Source: Prevotella sp. UBA6447 (lineage in GTDB: Bacteria; Bacteroidota; Bacteroidia; Bacteroidales; Bacteroidaceae). From it: a stretch of DNA of 64,000 nucleotides. This document shows positions 18,236 to 27,135 of this stretch, piece after piece. Below the pieces are notes generated by a model. The model saw nothing but the letters and a program-made list of their open reading frames with translations. It was not told the origin of the DNA and searched no databases. How positions within the stretch are numbered: the stretch's first letter is position 1; every line of letters starts with the position of its first letter. The position numbers and the translations under genes are program-made. Location: positions 1 through 64,000 of the forward strand of contig DJOD01000055.1 in NCBI GenBank assembly GCA_002437115.1. Reading direction: 5' to 3'.

Positions 18236-18266
18236 AAAGAGGGCGAGTGGTAGGCTCGCCCTCTTT
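18236..18266 (-). terminator. Terminator after the YfhO-like gene
   Basis: A perfect 12-bp stem (AAAGAGGGCGAG and complement) with a 7-base loop, 32 bases beyond the stop and followed on the minus strand by TTTCATTT. It lies just 26 bases before the next leftward start, so it may also attenuate read-through. Confidence 0.75.
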
Positions 18267-18298
18267 CTTATGAATGTACATCTTCTAAATTGGGAAGC

Positions 18299-20827
18299 TT
18301 ACTCCTTTTGGGGAGAGGCTATCCTTCGTTTGCCCTTTCTCCATTCCACAAAGACACCAAAGATAGCCAGCACGGCCAAGATGGCATAAGCGGCGTAGGC
18401 CACAGCCTCTGTCTTGCGGATGGATGAAGGATGGAAGTCGAGCACCACCTGGTGTTTGCCTGGCTTGATGTTCATGGCACGTAACACGTAGTCGACACGC
18501 CCCAGCTCAACGGGCTGGCCATCGACAGTTGCTGTCCAGCCAGGGTAGTAAATCTCGGAGAACACAAGCACGCCCCCCTTGTCGGAGTTTACCTCGTAGA
18601 CCAGGTTATTGGGCTCATACTTTTTAAGCGTGGCCATGGCTGTTGCACCTTGCTTGACGGCAGAACCCAATTGTTTCTCAAACTTCTTGTCGGCCACAGC
18701 CTCATGCCTGAGGCTCACGGTAGCCAGACCGTCGAGTTCCTGGTTGGCGTTGGCCACATAGGTTACCTTGTCGACAAACCACGCGTTGCCATAGGCGTAT
18801 GGGTTCTGGATGGGAACCGTCTGGTTGTTTTGAAGGCCGAAAATGAAATATTTCGTGTTGAGCATATTGATGACTGGGAAGATGGAGTCGCCATTGACTT
18901 TGGTCATGTCACCGCCAGCAGCTGCCACGGCGGGCAGGAGTTTCTGCATCTCATGACTAATATAGGCATCGATGAGCTCTTGGTAGCGACGCAACTTGGC
19001 GGGATGATAGCCGCCAATGCTCTTGTGGTAATAGGATGTCGTGTTCTCGTTGAACGTGTTGGATGCCAAGTTGAGAACACGGTAGTCAAGAGCCTTGTCC
19101 TTGAGAATCTGTTCGTCGGTTGCCGTCATTTGTTGGGGCGTGTCACGCACACTCTTCTCCACAAACATATCGTCGTTGAGGTAACGTTTGTCCACTTGCC
19201 AAAGGTCAATGAGGCAGAGCAGGGCTATGCAGCCCACGAGGAACTTGGCATTGAGTTTCTTGAACCTGTAAAGCAGCAACAGGGCCAGGCCAATAAGCAC
19301 GATGACGAAAGAGCGCAATGCGTCGGTCGACATGATGTACTTACGCACCCCTACAAGGTTTCCCTTCAAGCCATTAATGAACTGGGCAGCTTCAGGACTT
19401 TGCTGGGCAACTTGGTTGAACTGCATCATCTCATTGGTTGAGATAAACTGCGAGAAGAAAAGTCCAGGAGACAACCAGAAAAGCAAAGCAACGCCACCCG
19501 TAAGGGCAAAACTGACGTATACCCAACGAGCCTTTTTCGCAAGGATGTCGGGCTCATCAACGATGCGCTTCAAAGCCATCATGGCCAACAGGGGTATTGT
19601 AAACTCAGCGATAACAAGAATAGAGGCCACCGTGCGGAACTTCGCATACATGGGCATATAGTCAATAAAAATATTGGTGAAGCCCATGAAATTTCGTCCC
19701 CAAGACAAGAGGATGGATAGAATGGTGGCTGCAAACAGTGCCCACTTCATTGGGCCTTGCACTAAGAACAGCCCCAACACGAAAAGCATGAGCACAAAGG
19801 CACCCACATAGACTGGCCCGCTCGTCATGGGCTGGTTGCCCCAATACTGTCCGAGGCTCTGATAGGCCTGCATATAGTTGGGGTCAGCTTTCTCCATGGC
19901 GTTGCTATTGGCAGCCATGGGGACGCTGGCTCCGCCCTTCACATTTGGCACAAGCAAGGTCCAGGTCTCACTGCGCCCATAGCTCCATTGCGTGATATAG
20001 TCGCGGTCAAGGCCGCTGTTGGTCTGGTTGGCAACATTCTTCTTCACCAGTTCGCTCTTTCCACGCATACTTTCCTTGGAGTATTGCCAAGTGTGATAAA
20101 GATTCGAAAGATTAATGCATACGCCAATGGCTGCCGCTGCCACGGCAACTCCTGTGGCCTTACAGAAGCGTGCCATCCGATGATTTCGGATGGCATCCAC
20201 CAGCCATGCAATGACCATGAAGAAGATGGCGAAGAGGTAATAATAGGTCATCTGTACGTGGTTGGCTTTCACTTCAAAAGCCGTAAAGAGGGCGGTGATG
20301 ATGAAGCCCCACAGGTATTTGCCCCTATAGGCCAACACCAGGCCACCAATCATCGGCGGCAGATAGGCCAAGGCCATCACCTTCCAGATGTGGCCGGCGG
20401 CTATTATAATAAGGAAATAGCTGGAGAAAGCCCAAAGGAGGGAGCCAAGAGCAGCAAGATGTTGTTTGAAGTTGAACGCGCGCAACAAGATGTAAAAGCC
20501 CAAAAGGTAAGCAAACAGGTACCACACATTGTCGGGTAGCCAAAGGTGATACAAATCCATTGCCTTGTCGAGCAAGTCGGTACTATGGTAAGAAGGCGAA
20601 GACTGGTAAGTAGGCATGCCTCCAAATACGGAGTTCGACCAACGGGTGCGCTCGCCAGTGTGTTGGTAGTATTCACTTGCTTCATGGCCGAGGCCACGGT
20701 CGGCAGTGTGGTCGCCTTGGTAAAGGATGCGCCCGTCAAAGTCGGCTGGCGCAAAGTAGACCAAAGAAATGATTGCGAAAAGCACGACTGCCAGGATGTC
20801 AGGCAGGCATTTCTTCAATGTTTTCAT
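18299..20827 (-). CDS. YfhO family polytopic membrane protein
   Basis: An 842-residue integral membrane protein. YfhO-type proteins resemble GT-C glycosyltransferases; the Gram-positive member is implicated in teichoic acid glycosylation, but the Bacteroidetes role is unknown. A first membrane helix at about 7-25 (DILAVVLFAIISLVYFA) is followed by a periplasmic loop with GxD and PTYQSSP, then about ten further helices to about residue 560, and a soluble C-terminal domain with a final helix and a lysine/arginine-rich cytoplasmic tail. I start at MKTLKKC because the -7 box TACCTTTG on the minus strand (20868-20861) excludes the longer frame to 20998. It is divergent from mtnN. Confidence 0.85.
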   Translation of the reverse strand: MKTLKKCLPDILAVVLFAIISLVYFAPADFDGRILYQGDHTADRGLGHEASEYYQHTGERTRWSNSVFGGMPTYQSSPSYHSTDLLDKAMDLYHLWLPDNVWYLFAYLLGFYILLRAFNFKQHLAALGSLLWAFSSYFLIIIAAGHIWKVMALAYLPPMIGGLVLAYRGKYLWGFIITALFTAFEVKANHVQMTYYYLFAIFFMVIAWLVDAIRNHRMARFCKATGVAVAAAAIGVCINLSNLYHTWQYSKESMRGKSELVKKNVANQTNSGLDRDYITQWSYGRSETWTLLVPNVKGGASVPMAANSNAMEKADPNYMQAYQSLGQYWGNQPMTSGPVYVGAFVLMLFVLGLFLVQGPMKWALFAATILSILLSWGRNFMGFTNIFIDYMPMYAKFRTVASILVIAEFTIPLLAMMALKRIVDEPDILAKKARWVYVSFALTGGVALLFWLSPGLFFSQFISTNEMMQFNQVAQQSPEAAQFINGLKGNLVGVRKYIMSTDALRSFVIVLIGLALLLLYRFKKLNAKFLVGCIALLCLIDLWQVDKRYLNDDMFVEKSVRDTPQQMTATDEQILKDKALDYRVLNLASNTFNENTTSYYHKSIGGYHPAKLRRYQELIDAYISHEMQKLLPAVAAAGGDMTKVNGDSIFPVINMLNTKYFIFGLQNNQTVPIQNPYAYGNAWFVDKVTYVANANQELDGLATVSLRHEAVADKKFEKQLGSAVKQGATAMATLKKYEPNNLVYEVNSDKGGVLVFSEIYYPGWTATVDGQPVELGRVDYVLRAMNIKPGKHQVVLDFHPSSIRKTEAVAYAAYAILAVLAIFGVFVEWRKGKRRIASPQKE

Positions 20828-20860
20828 GAGTTGGTTATAAACGTTTATGTTTTCTTCGCG

Positions 20861-20868
20861 CAAAGGTA
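20861..20868 (-). promoter_or_regulatory. Promoter -7 box of the YfhO-like gene
   Basis: TACCTTTG on the minus strand, 33 bases upstream of the ATG. Confidence 0.55.
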
Positions 20869-20933
20869 GGTATTTTTTTGCTGAATGGTTTGAATTTAAC
20901 AGCAAAAAGGGAAGAGAAACATTGATTTTTTTG

Positions 20934-20941
20934 TAACTTTG
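20934..20941 (+). promoter_or_regulatory. Promoter -7 box of mtnN-luxS
   Basis: TAACTTTG matches the -7 consensus and places transcription start near 20948, just upstream of the non-ATG start codons of mtnN. Confidence 0.5.
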
Positions 20942-20960
20942 TCCCATTATATCATTGATT

Positions 20961-21665
20961 GTGTTGAAAAAGATTGGAATTATCGTTGCGATGGACAAGG
21001 AGTTCGCGCAACTGAAGACTTTGCTTGACGACTGCCATACAGAACGTTGTCATCACAAGGATTTTGTCATCGGCTCCATGGAAGATACCGAGATTATCCT
21101 ACAACAATGTGGCATAGGAAAGGTCAATTCAGCCATAGGGACAGTAGAAATGATAGATTGCTATGCGCCAAGCCTCGTCATCTCGACTGGCGTTGCTGGT
21201 GGTGCCGACATTTCGCTGAACCCACTCGATGTGGTAGTGGCTTCAGAGTGTGTCTATCATGACGCGTATTGTGGCGAGGAGGTTGAGCGCGGTCAAATCA
21301 TGGGACTCCCGCCGCGTTTCGTGTCACCAAAAGAATTGGTTGACAAGGCATTGTCGCTCGATGGAAAGGTTGATGGTACGACCATCCGCTGCGGACTGAC
21401 AGTCAGTGGTGATTGGTTCGTTGACTCACGGGAGAAAATGAGGAAAATATTAACTGATTTTCCTGACGCAGTGGCTGTCGACATGGAGAGTTGTTCGATA
21501 GCGCAGACGTGCCATGTCTACCATACGCCTTTCGTCTCCTTCCGCATCATCAGCGACGTGCCCCTAAAAGACAACAAAGGGGCTCAGTATTTCGACTTCT
21601 GGAACCGCATGGCCGAAGGAAGCTTTGAAATCACGCGCCAATATCTGCGGGCATTGTTGGATTAA
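20961..21665 (+). CDS. mtnN: 5'-methylthioadenosine/S-adenosylhomocysteine nucleosidase
   Basis: Hydrolyses the glycosidic bond of SAH and MTA, giving S-ribosylhomocysteine and adenine; the first product is the substrate of LuxS encoded next. The N-terminal strand KIGIIVAMDKE is the family start, GVAGGAD near 80 and SGDWFVDS mid-protein bind the ligand, VDMES holds the ribose-binding Met-Glu pair, and RIISDVPLKD holds the catalytic aspartate. No ATG precedes the GIIVAM strand; candidate starts are TTG 20955, GTG 20961 (chosen) and TTG 20964. The first ATG (20991) would remove the first beta strand. Luxs follows 75 bases downstream. Confidence 0.93.
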   Translation: MLKKIGIIVAMDKEFAQLKTLLDDCHTERCHHKDFVIGSMEDTEIILQQCGIGKVNSAIGTVEMIDCYAPSLVISTGVAGGADISLNPLDVVVASECVYHDAYCGEEVERGQIMGLPPRFVSPKELVDKALSLDGKVDGTTIRCGLTVSGDWFVDSREKMRKILTDFPDAVAVDMESCSIAQTCHVYHTPFVSFRIISDVPLKDNKGAQYFDFWNRMAEGSFEITRQYLRALLD

Positions 21666-21740
21666 CCTGTCGGAAAGCGGCATGCCTCCTAAAAACATAG
21701 AATAAGCAAGTATACAAATTAAAATTGTTAAACCGTAATT

Positions 21741-22220
21741 ATGAATAAAATTCCTTCATTCACTATTAACCATGAGAAATTGTTGCGTGGCATCTATGTT
21801 AGTCGCAAAGACATGGTCGGCAACGAAGTGGTTACAACATTCGACATCCGCATGAAAGAGCCCAACCGGGAACCAGTGATTCACAATGGGGCGATTCATA
21901 CGATCGAACATCTGGCGGCCACATATCTACGCAACGATTCCGAATGGAAAGATCGAGTTATCTATTGGGGACCCATGGGATGCCTGACAGGAAACTACCT
22001 GCTCTTGCGCGGAGACTTCGAATCGCGTGACATTGTGGATTTGATGCGTCACACGTTTCAATTTGTTGCAGATTATGAGGGTGACATCCCAGGAGCTGCC
22101 CCTCGCGACTGCGGTAACTGGCTGCTACATGACCTGCCCATGGCACGGTGGGAAGCGCGAAAGTTCCTGGATGAAGTGCTGATGAACATCAGCGAGGACA
22201 ACCTCATTTATCCGCAATGA
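21741..22220 (+). CDS. luxS: S-ribosylhomocysteine lyase (AI-2 synthase)
   Basis: Converts S-ribosylhomocysteine to homocysteine and DPD, the precursor of autoinducer 2. The 159-residue size is typical. The metal site is complete: His53 and His57 in HTIEH, and Cys124 in DCGNW; the catalytic Cys81 is in GPMGCLTG, with Arg37 in the FDIRM strand. The CLTG and DCGNW variants differ from the common CRTG and ECGNY but keep the key residues. With mtnN it forms a two-step SAH detoxification unit. Confidence 0.97.
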   Translation: MNKIPSFTINHEKLLRGIYVSRKDMVGNEVVTTFDIRMKEPNREPVIHNGAIHTIEHLAATYLRNDSEWKDRVIYWGPMGCLTGNYLLLRGDFESRDIVDLMRHTFQFVADYEGDIPGAAPRDCGNWLLHDLPMARWEARKFLDEVLMNISEDNLIYPQ

Positions 22221-22322
22221 AGACGGCATGAAGCGAGGGCTTCTCCTTCTTGTTTCAATATTTGCGGGCACCCCATCTGACAGTCATTTAACATACACTA
22301 CCTTTTACCATTAATAAACCTA

Positions 22323-22730
22323 ATGCTAATGAAAAAGAGCATCATTTTCGTCGCAGCGTGTCTCATGACACTTGTGGCCAATGCAGACAACACATACGCT
22401 TACCTGACGTTTAGCAACCATAACAAGGCGGAGCGATCATTTTTGGCCGAAGGCCTGACTATCACCTTTTCAGACGGCAAGGCATTTGTTTCGCAGAATG
22501 GACAAGAGACGAGCCTCCCGTTGGCAGATCTTGAGAAAATGTACTTTTCGTCAGTTCCTGCCAATGTGTCTTCGGTAAAGAGTCATGACGACGAAATATT
22601 GACAGTGATGAACCTTGCGGGACAGCGTGTGGCCACTTTTAAGAGCCAAAAGGAGATAAATGGCAATCTGAAAAAGGGCATATACCTTGTGAAAGCCATT
22701 GGAAAGACCATGAAAATAGAGGTGAAATGA
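22323..22730 (+). CDS. Small secreted protein with C-terminal sorting-like tail
   Basis: A 135-residue protein of unknown function. A signal peptide (KKSIIFVAACLMTLVANA) is followed by a beta-rich segment (YAYLTFSNHN, LTITFSDGKAF, LPLADLEKMYFS) and a C-terminal module NLAGQRVATFKS...GIYLVKA...KIEVK resembling a type IX secretion tail. The start may be ATG 22323 or the second ATG at 22329; the latter puts lysines directly after Met, as usual for signal peptides. Its stop overlaps the next start (ATGA, 4 bases), so the pair is translationally coupled. Confidence 0.75.
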   Translation: MLMKKSIIFVAACLMTLVANADNTYAYLTFSNHNKAERSFLAEGLTITFSDGKAFVSQNGQETSLPLADLEKMYFSSVPANVSSVKSHDDEILTVMNLAGQRVATFKSQKEINGNLKKGIYLVKAIGKTMKIEVK

Positions 22731-24214
22731 AAATGAAGCTCCGTTATAACATTGCTTGTGGAACGAAGTTGCACAAGCAGATTGGCACATGGATACTGCT
22801 CTTAGCTCCCTTGTCTCCCTCTTTGTCTGCGCAGACACTGAATGTCAAGGTTGGGGAAATTACGTATGCCCATCCAGCGGCACAAGCAGGGAAAATGCTT
22901 TTTCGCAATGGTGCCACCTTGACAGTACAGGGAAAGGAATATACGCTGGCCGACGTATCAAGCATCACGGTGGACAACAGCCAAGTGGACGACAACACCG
23001 TAATTGTGAATTACCAGGGCTCCACGGCACAAGTCTCAGTGGCAGGCAACCTGGCTCAGCATCTGCACGTTGCCGCAACAGGCGCTGACGTGCGTATTGT
23101 TGCCGACTCGGTTTACACAGACGAAATAACCTACATACTGGCTGGCACAAGTCCTGACGGCTCGTTTTATATGGACGGTGACGGCAAGACGTCCATAACG
23201 CTTGACAACCTTACCCTTTCCAGCAAGAAGGGAGGTGCCATCACCATTGACAACGGCAAGAAGATAAATGTGCAGCTCATCGGTTCCAGTGCCCTGTCTG
23301 ACGCGGGAGCTGGCTCTCAAAAGGCTTGTCTCTATGTCAATGGGCACGTGGACATAGCGGGTAGCGGGACGCTTGCGATTACGGGCAACTGTCGCCATGG
23401 TTATTTCTCCGATGAGTATACACGCATTGAAAGCGGAACGGTTACAGTAACTGGCGCAAAAGGCGACGGTTTCCATGTCAATGAATATTTCCAAATGAAT
23501 GGTGGAAAACTTTCTGTCGTTTCCCAAGGCGATGGCATTGATGTGGGTGTCAAGAAGAAAGGAGGAACCAACAACGGACAGCTCATATTGAGCGGCGGCG
23601 AGGTTTTGGTCTCATCAACGGGAGACGGCTCCAAAGCCCTCAAGGCCGACAGTGCTATCACCATGACAGGCGGCACAGTCATTGCGACAAAAACAGGCTC
23701 AGCCTATTTCGACCCGACGGCAAACGACATCGCCGGCGTTTCTACGCTGAAGACTGACGGAAACTTTGCGATGACGGGCGGACGCTTGACCCTGTCGGCT
23801 GGCGGAGCTGGAGCCAAAGGCATCAATGCTGACCAGGGGGTCGTGATAAACGATGGCGAATTGACCGTTTTGGTTACAGGAAAACTGTTTGAATACAACA
23901 CGCTTGACACAAAGCCCCACGCCGTAAAGACCGAAGGCAACATCACTGTCAATGGCGGAAAGGTGTTTGTCGCAACCTCTTCTGATGGCCGTTCCCTGAG
24001 CACCGACTATTCATTTCTTGTCAATGGAGGAACACTGATGGCTATCGGTGGGAAAAAATGTGAGCCGACTGGCGGCACACAAGGTTACAAGACCTACAAG
24101 TCACAAGTCATCAAGGCGGGATCCTCCGTCACCTATGACGGTGTGTCCTTTAGTGTTCCCTCCAGTTACAGTAACGCCAAGGCGCAGGTGCTGGTCAGCA
24201 AACCAGGAATATAA
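22727..24214 (+). CDS. Cthe_2159-like carbohydrate-binding beta-helix protein
   Basis: A 495-residue secreted protein. After a hydrophobic signal segment (about 20-36) and an N-terminal beta region with GKEYTLADVSSITV, residues 110-450 are made of right-handed beta-helix rungs with repeated GG/NGG turns (MTGGTVIAT, VNGGKVFVA, MNGGKLSVV) and asparagine/aspartate ladders, matching the Cthe_2159 family (DUF4353), whose founder binds acidic plant polysaccharides with calcium. Catalytic residues are not evident. The short strand motif near its N-terminus resembles one in the coupled upstream protein, suggesting the two work together at the cell surface. Confidence 0.8.
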   Translation: MKMKLRYNIACGTKLHKQIGTWILLLAPLSPSLSAQTLNVKVGEITYAHPAAQAGKMLFRNGATLTVQGKEYTLADVSSITVDNSQVDDNTVIVNYQGSTAQVSVAGNLAQHLHVAATGADVRIVADSVYTDEITYILAGTSPDGSFYMDGDGKTSITLDNLTLSSKKGGAITIDNGKKINVQLIGSSALSDAGAGSQKACLYVNGHVDIAGSGTLAITGNCRHGYFSDEYTRIESGTVTVTGAKGDGFHVNEYFQMNGGKLSVVSQGDGIDVGVKKKGGTNNGQLILSGGEVLVSSTGDGSKALKADSAITMTGGTVIATKTGSAYFDPTANDIAGVSTLKTDGNFAMTGGRLTLSAGGAGAKGINADQGVVINDGELTVLVTGKLFEYNTLDTKPHAVKTEGNITVNGGKVFVATSSDGRSLSTDYSFLVNGGTLMAIGGKKCEPTGGTQGYKTYKSQVIKAGSSVTYDGVSFSVPSSYSNAKAQVLVSKPGI

Positions 24215-24279
24215 AAACAGCGCAAACCAGCCTCATGCGCCATTTTGCGATGAGGTGAGCCTACGTGGAAAAATCTTTC

Positions 24280-24307
24280 CGCTCACACGCTTTGCGGCGT
24301 GTGGGCG
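24280..24307. other. Stem-loop before the terminator
   Basis: An 11-bp stem, CGCTCACACGC paired with GCGTGTGGGCG (one T-G pair) around a TTTGCG loop, 65 bases after the Cthe_2159-like gene. It has no T-run and may stabilise the 3' end of the message. Confidence 0.55.
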
Positions 24308-24318
24308 TGAGGTGGCAA

Positions 24319-24360
24319 AAGGGGTAACCTTTCTTCATGAGAGGGTTGCCCCTTGCTTTT
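24319..24360 (+). terminator. Rho-independent terminator
   Basis: AAGGGGTAACC pairs with GGGTTGCCCCTT (one T-G pair), followed by GCTTTT. It closes the two-gene secreted operon before murF-alr. Confidence 0.75.
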
Positions 24361-24399
24361 GCGCGCACCTGCTCTTATTCAGAAACTTTTTGAGGATGA

Positions 24400-24432
24400 T
24401 TTGTTTCATTTCCAACATTTTTATTAACTTTG
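24400..24432 (+). promoter_or_regulatory. Promoter of murF-alr (-33 and -7)
   Basis: TTTG (24400-24403) and TAACTTTG (24425-24432) are separated by 21 bases, a near-ideal Bacteroidetes promoter. The ATG follows 21 bases after the -7 box. Confidence 0.65.
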
Positions 24433-24453
24433 CGACCAATATAAGATACTATC

Positions 24454-26931
24454 ATGGTTTATACAATTGAAAAAATAACCACCCTCATTGGTGCGCGCCG
24501 CTTTGGCAATCACGATGCCAACATCGGCTTTTTGCTGACCGACAGTCGCTCACTTTGTTTTCCAGAAGAAACCTTGTTCTTTGCCTTGAGGTCAAGCCGC
24601 AACGATGGACACCATTATATTCCAGAATTGTATCGCCGAGGTGTCAGAAACTTCGTCGTGAACGAAGTGCCCGAAGACTACGAGGCAGCCTATCCCAAAG
24701 CCAATTTTCTCAAGGTGGTCGACACACTTGAAGCGTTGCAGCGGCTGGCCGAGCGCCATCGCGATGAGTTTAACATCCCTGTCGTGGGGATAACGGGCTC
24801 CAATGGCAAGACTATGGTAAAGGAATGGCTTTACCAAATATTATCCGTCGACAGAAACGTGACGCGCAGCCCCCGCAGCTATAATTCTCAGATTGGCGTA
24901 CCCTTATCAGTGTGGCTGATGGACGAACAGACAAAGGTGGGCGTGTTCGAGGCTGGCATCAGCCAGCCCGGGGAGATGCTTGCCTTGCGCGACATCATAC
25001 AGCCGACTATCGCCGTGCTCACCAACCTGGGTGCGGCGCACCAAGAGAATTTCAGGTCGATGGAGGAGAAATGCCGTGAGAAACTGGTGCTTTTCCACGA
25101 TGCGGAAGTTGCCGTTTACAATGGCGACGACCAACTTGTTAACAATGCCCTTTCAAGCTCCGACTACAAGGGCGAGAAGCTCTACTGGTCGCACAAGGAC
25201 AGGAAAGCACCCATGTACATCAAGGCAGTGGAGAAAAAAGAAACTGCTACAACGGTCACTTACATATATAAAGGAGGCAATGAAAATTGGTTTAGCATTC
25301 CCTTCATCGATGAGGCCAGCGTGGCGAATTCGCTGGTGTGCGCCGTTGTTGCCCTTCGCTTAGGCGTGTCGCCCGACGCGCTCAACGAGCGCATGCAGCA
25401 ACTTGAACCAGTCGCAATGCGCCTGGAGGTGAAAGAGGGGCGGCACGGGTGTACGCTCATCAATGATTCCTACAACTCCGATTTCAACTCTTTGGACATT
25501 GCGCTCGACTTCATGAACCGCCGTCCTGACCACAAGGGACGCACGCGCACGCTCATCCTGAGCGATATCATGCAAAGCGGCATGGCTCCCGACCAACTCT
25601 ACCATGAGGTGGGCGAACTGGTTCGCAAACGCGGCGTTGAGAAGTTTGTCGGTATAGGCCCGTTGATTTCTTCCCATAAAGATGCCATCCAGGTGCCCGA
25701 CAAGTCGTTCTTCACCACAGTGGGCGAGTTTCTCCAGAGCGTAGTGTTCAAGAATTTGCGCAATGAGGTCATCCTAATCAAGGGTGCCCGACAGTTTGGC
25801 TTTGACCAGATTACCGACCTGCTGGTGCAAAAGGTTCATGAGACCGTGCTCGAAGTAAACCTCAATGCTGTGGTGGCCAACCTCAATTACTATCGCTCGT
25901 TCATGAAGCCCGACACCAAGCTCGTCTGCATGATCAAGGCCGACGCCTATGGTGCGGGAAGCGTTGAAATAGCCAAGACCCTCCAGGATCATCGTGTCGA
26001 CTACTTGGCCGTGGCCGTGGCCGATGAGGGAGCCATGCTGAGAGGCAATGGCATCACCAGCAACATCATGATCATGAACCCCGAGATGTCGGCTTTCAAG
26101 ACCATGTTCGACAACGACCTTGAGCCAGAGGTCTATTCGTTCCGCTTGCTCGACGCGCTTGTGAAAGCCGCAGAGGCCGAGGGTATCACTGGGTATCCGG
26201 TCCACATCAAGCTCGACACAGGTATGCACCGTCTGGGATTCGACCCAGAGCACGACATGGACGAGCTGATTAGGCGTCTCAAACGGCAGGATGCCATCAT
26301 ACCTCGCTCAGTGTTCTCACATTTCGTGGGGTCAGACAGCGACAATTTCGACGATTTCTCCGCCCATCAGTTTGAGCTTTTCGACAAAGGCAGCCGACAG
26401 TTGCAAGAAGCCTTCGACCATAAGATTCTCCGGCACATTGACAACTCTGCTGGCATTGAGCATTTCCCAGAGAGGCAGCTCGACATGTGCCGTTTGGGTT
26501 TGGGACTATATGGCATCAATCCGAGAGACAACTCAGTCATCAACAACGTGTCGACCCTGAAGACCACCATACTGCAACTTCGGAATGTGCCTGCTGGCGA
26601 CACGGTGGGCTATAGCCGCAAGGGCAAGATAGATCATGACAGTGTCATCGCAGCCATCCCCATCGGATACGCCGACGGCTTGAACCGCCACTTGGGAAAC
26701 CGCCATTGCTATTGTCTGGTCAACGGGCAGCGCGCAGAGTATGTGGGCAACATTTGCATGGACGTGGCCATGATTGACGTCACAGGCATCCACTGCAAGG
26801 AGGGCGACAGCGTGGAGATTTTTGGCGACCACCTGCCTGTCACCGTGCTCAGTGATGTGCTCGACACCATTCCTTATGAGGTGCTCACGGGCATCAGCAA
26901 CCGTGTCAAGCGCGTCTACTTCCAAGACTAA
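24454..26931 (+). CDS. Bifunctional MurF ligase / alanine racemase
   Basis: Two peptidoglycan precursor enzymes on one 825-residue chain. The N-terminal half is UDP-MurNAc-tripeptide:D-Ala-D-Ala ligase with the ATP loop GITGSNGKT at 112-120, a Mur-type central NDSYNSD segment and the C-terminal MurF domain. From about 460 on is alanine racemase with the PLP lysine Lys495 in MIKADAYGAG and the catalytic tyrosine Tyr739 in GYADGLNR. One protein thus makes D-Ala and uses D-Ala-D-Ala. The fusion is well known in Bacteroidetes. Own promoter, single-gene unit. Confidence 0.95.
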   Translation: MVYTIEKITTLIGARRFGNHDANIGFLLTDSRSLCFPEETLFFALRSSRNDGHHYIPELYRRGVRNFVVNEVPEDYEAAYPKANFLKVVDTLEALQRLAERHRDEFNIPVVGITGSNGKTMVKEWLYQILSVDRNVTRSPRSYNSQIGVPLSVWLMDEQTKVGVFEAGISQPGEMLALRDIIQPTIAVLTNLGAAHQENFRSMEEKCREKLVLFHDAEVAVYNGDDQLVNNALSSSDYKGEKLYWSHKDRKAPMYIKAVEKKETATTVTYIYKGGNENWFSIPFIDEASVANSLVCAVVALRLGVSPDALNERMQQLEPVAMRLEVKEGRHGCTLINDSYNSDFNSLDIALDFMNRRPDHKGRTRTLILSDIMQSGMAPDQLYHEVGELVRKRGVEKFVGIGPLISSHKDAIQVPDKSFFTTVGEFLQSVVFKNLRNEVILIKGARQFGFDQITDLLVQKVHETVLEVNLNAVVANLNYYRSFMKPDTKLVCMIKADAYGAGSVEIAKTLQDHRVDYLAVAVADEGAMLRGNGITSNIMIMNPEMSAFKTMFDNDLEPEVYSFRLLDALVKAAEAEGITGYPVHIKLDTGMHRLGFDPEHDMDELIRRLKRQDAIIPRSVFSHFVGSDSDNFDDFSAHQFELFDKGSRQLQEAFDHKILRHIDNSAGIEHFPERQLDMCRLGLGLYGINPRDNSVINNVSTLKTTILQLRNVPAGDTVGYSRKGKIDHDSVIAAIPIGYADGLNRHLGNRHCYCLVNGQRAEYVGNICMDVAMIDVTGIHCKEGDSVEIFGDHLPVTVLSDVLDTIPYEVLTGISNRVKRVYFQD

Positions 26932-27040
26932 CGAGCACGCGCGTCTCCATATGCCGGTCGCATCATGGAATCGGCTCTCCTGTTGTAAGGATATTTTAAA
27001 CTAATAACGATTTAGGTCATTTGGCTTAATTTGTTAGTCT

Positions 27041-27085
27041 ATATGGCGCAGGTTTACAATATTTTTTTGTAAATTTGCGCCATAT
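27041..27085. promoter_or_regulatory. Large palindrome overlapping a -7 box (candidate operator)
   Basis: Arms ATATGGCGCAGGTTTACA (27041-27058) and TGTAAATTTGCGCCATAT (27068-27085) match at 16 of 18 positions around 9 bases. The right arm contains the -7 box TAAATTTG (27070-27077) of the downstream EIIC-kduI-MFS genes, so a bound repressor would cover the promoter. No regulator gene adjoins it. Confidence 0.65.
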
Positions 27086-27135
27086 CACGTAATGAATCGA
27101 CGGATATTGGTTCGCATTTTTGACAACAACAACTT

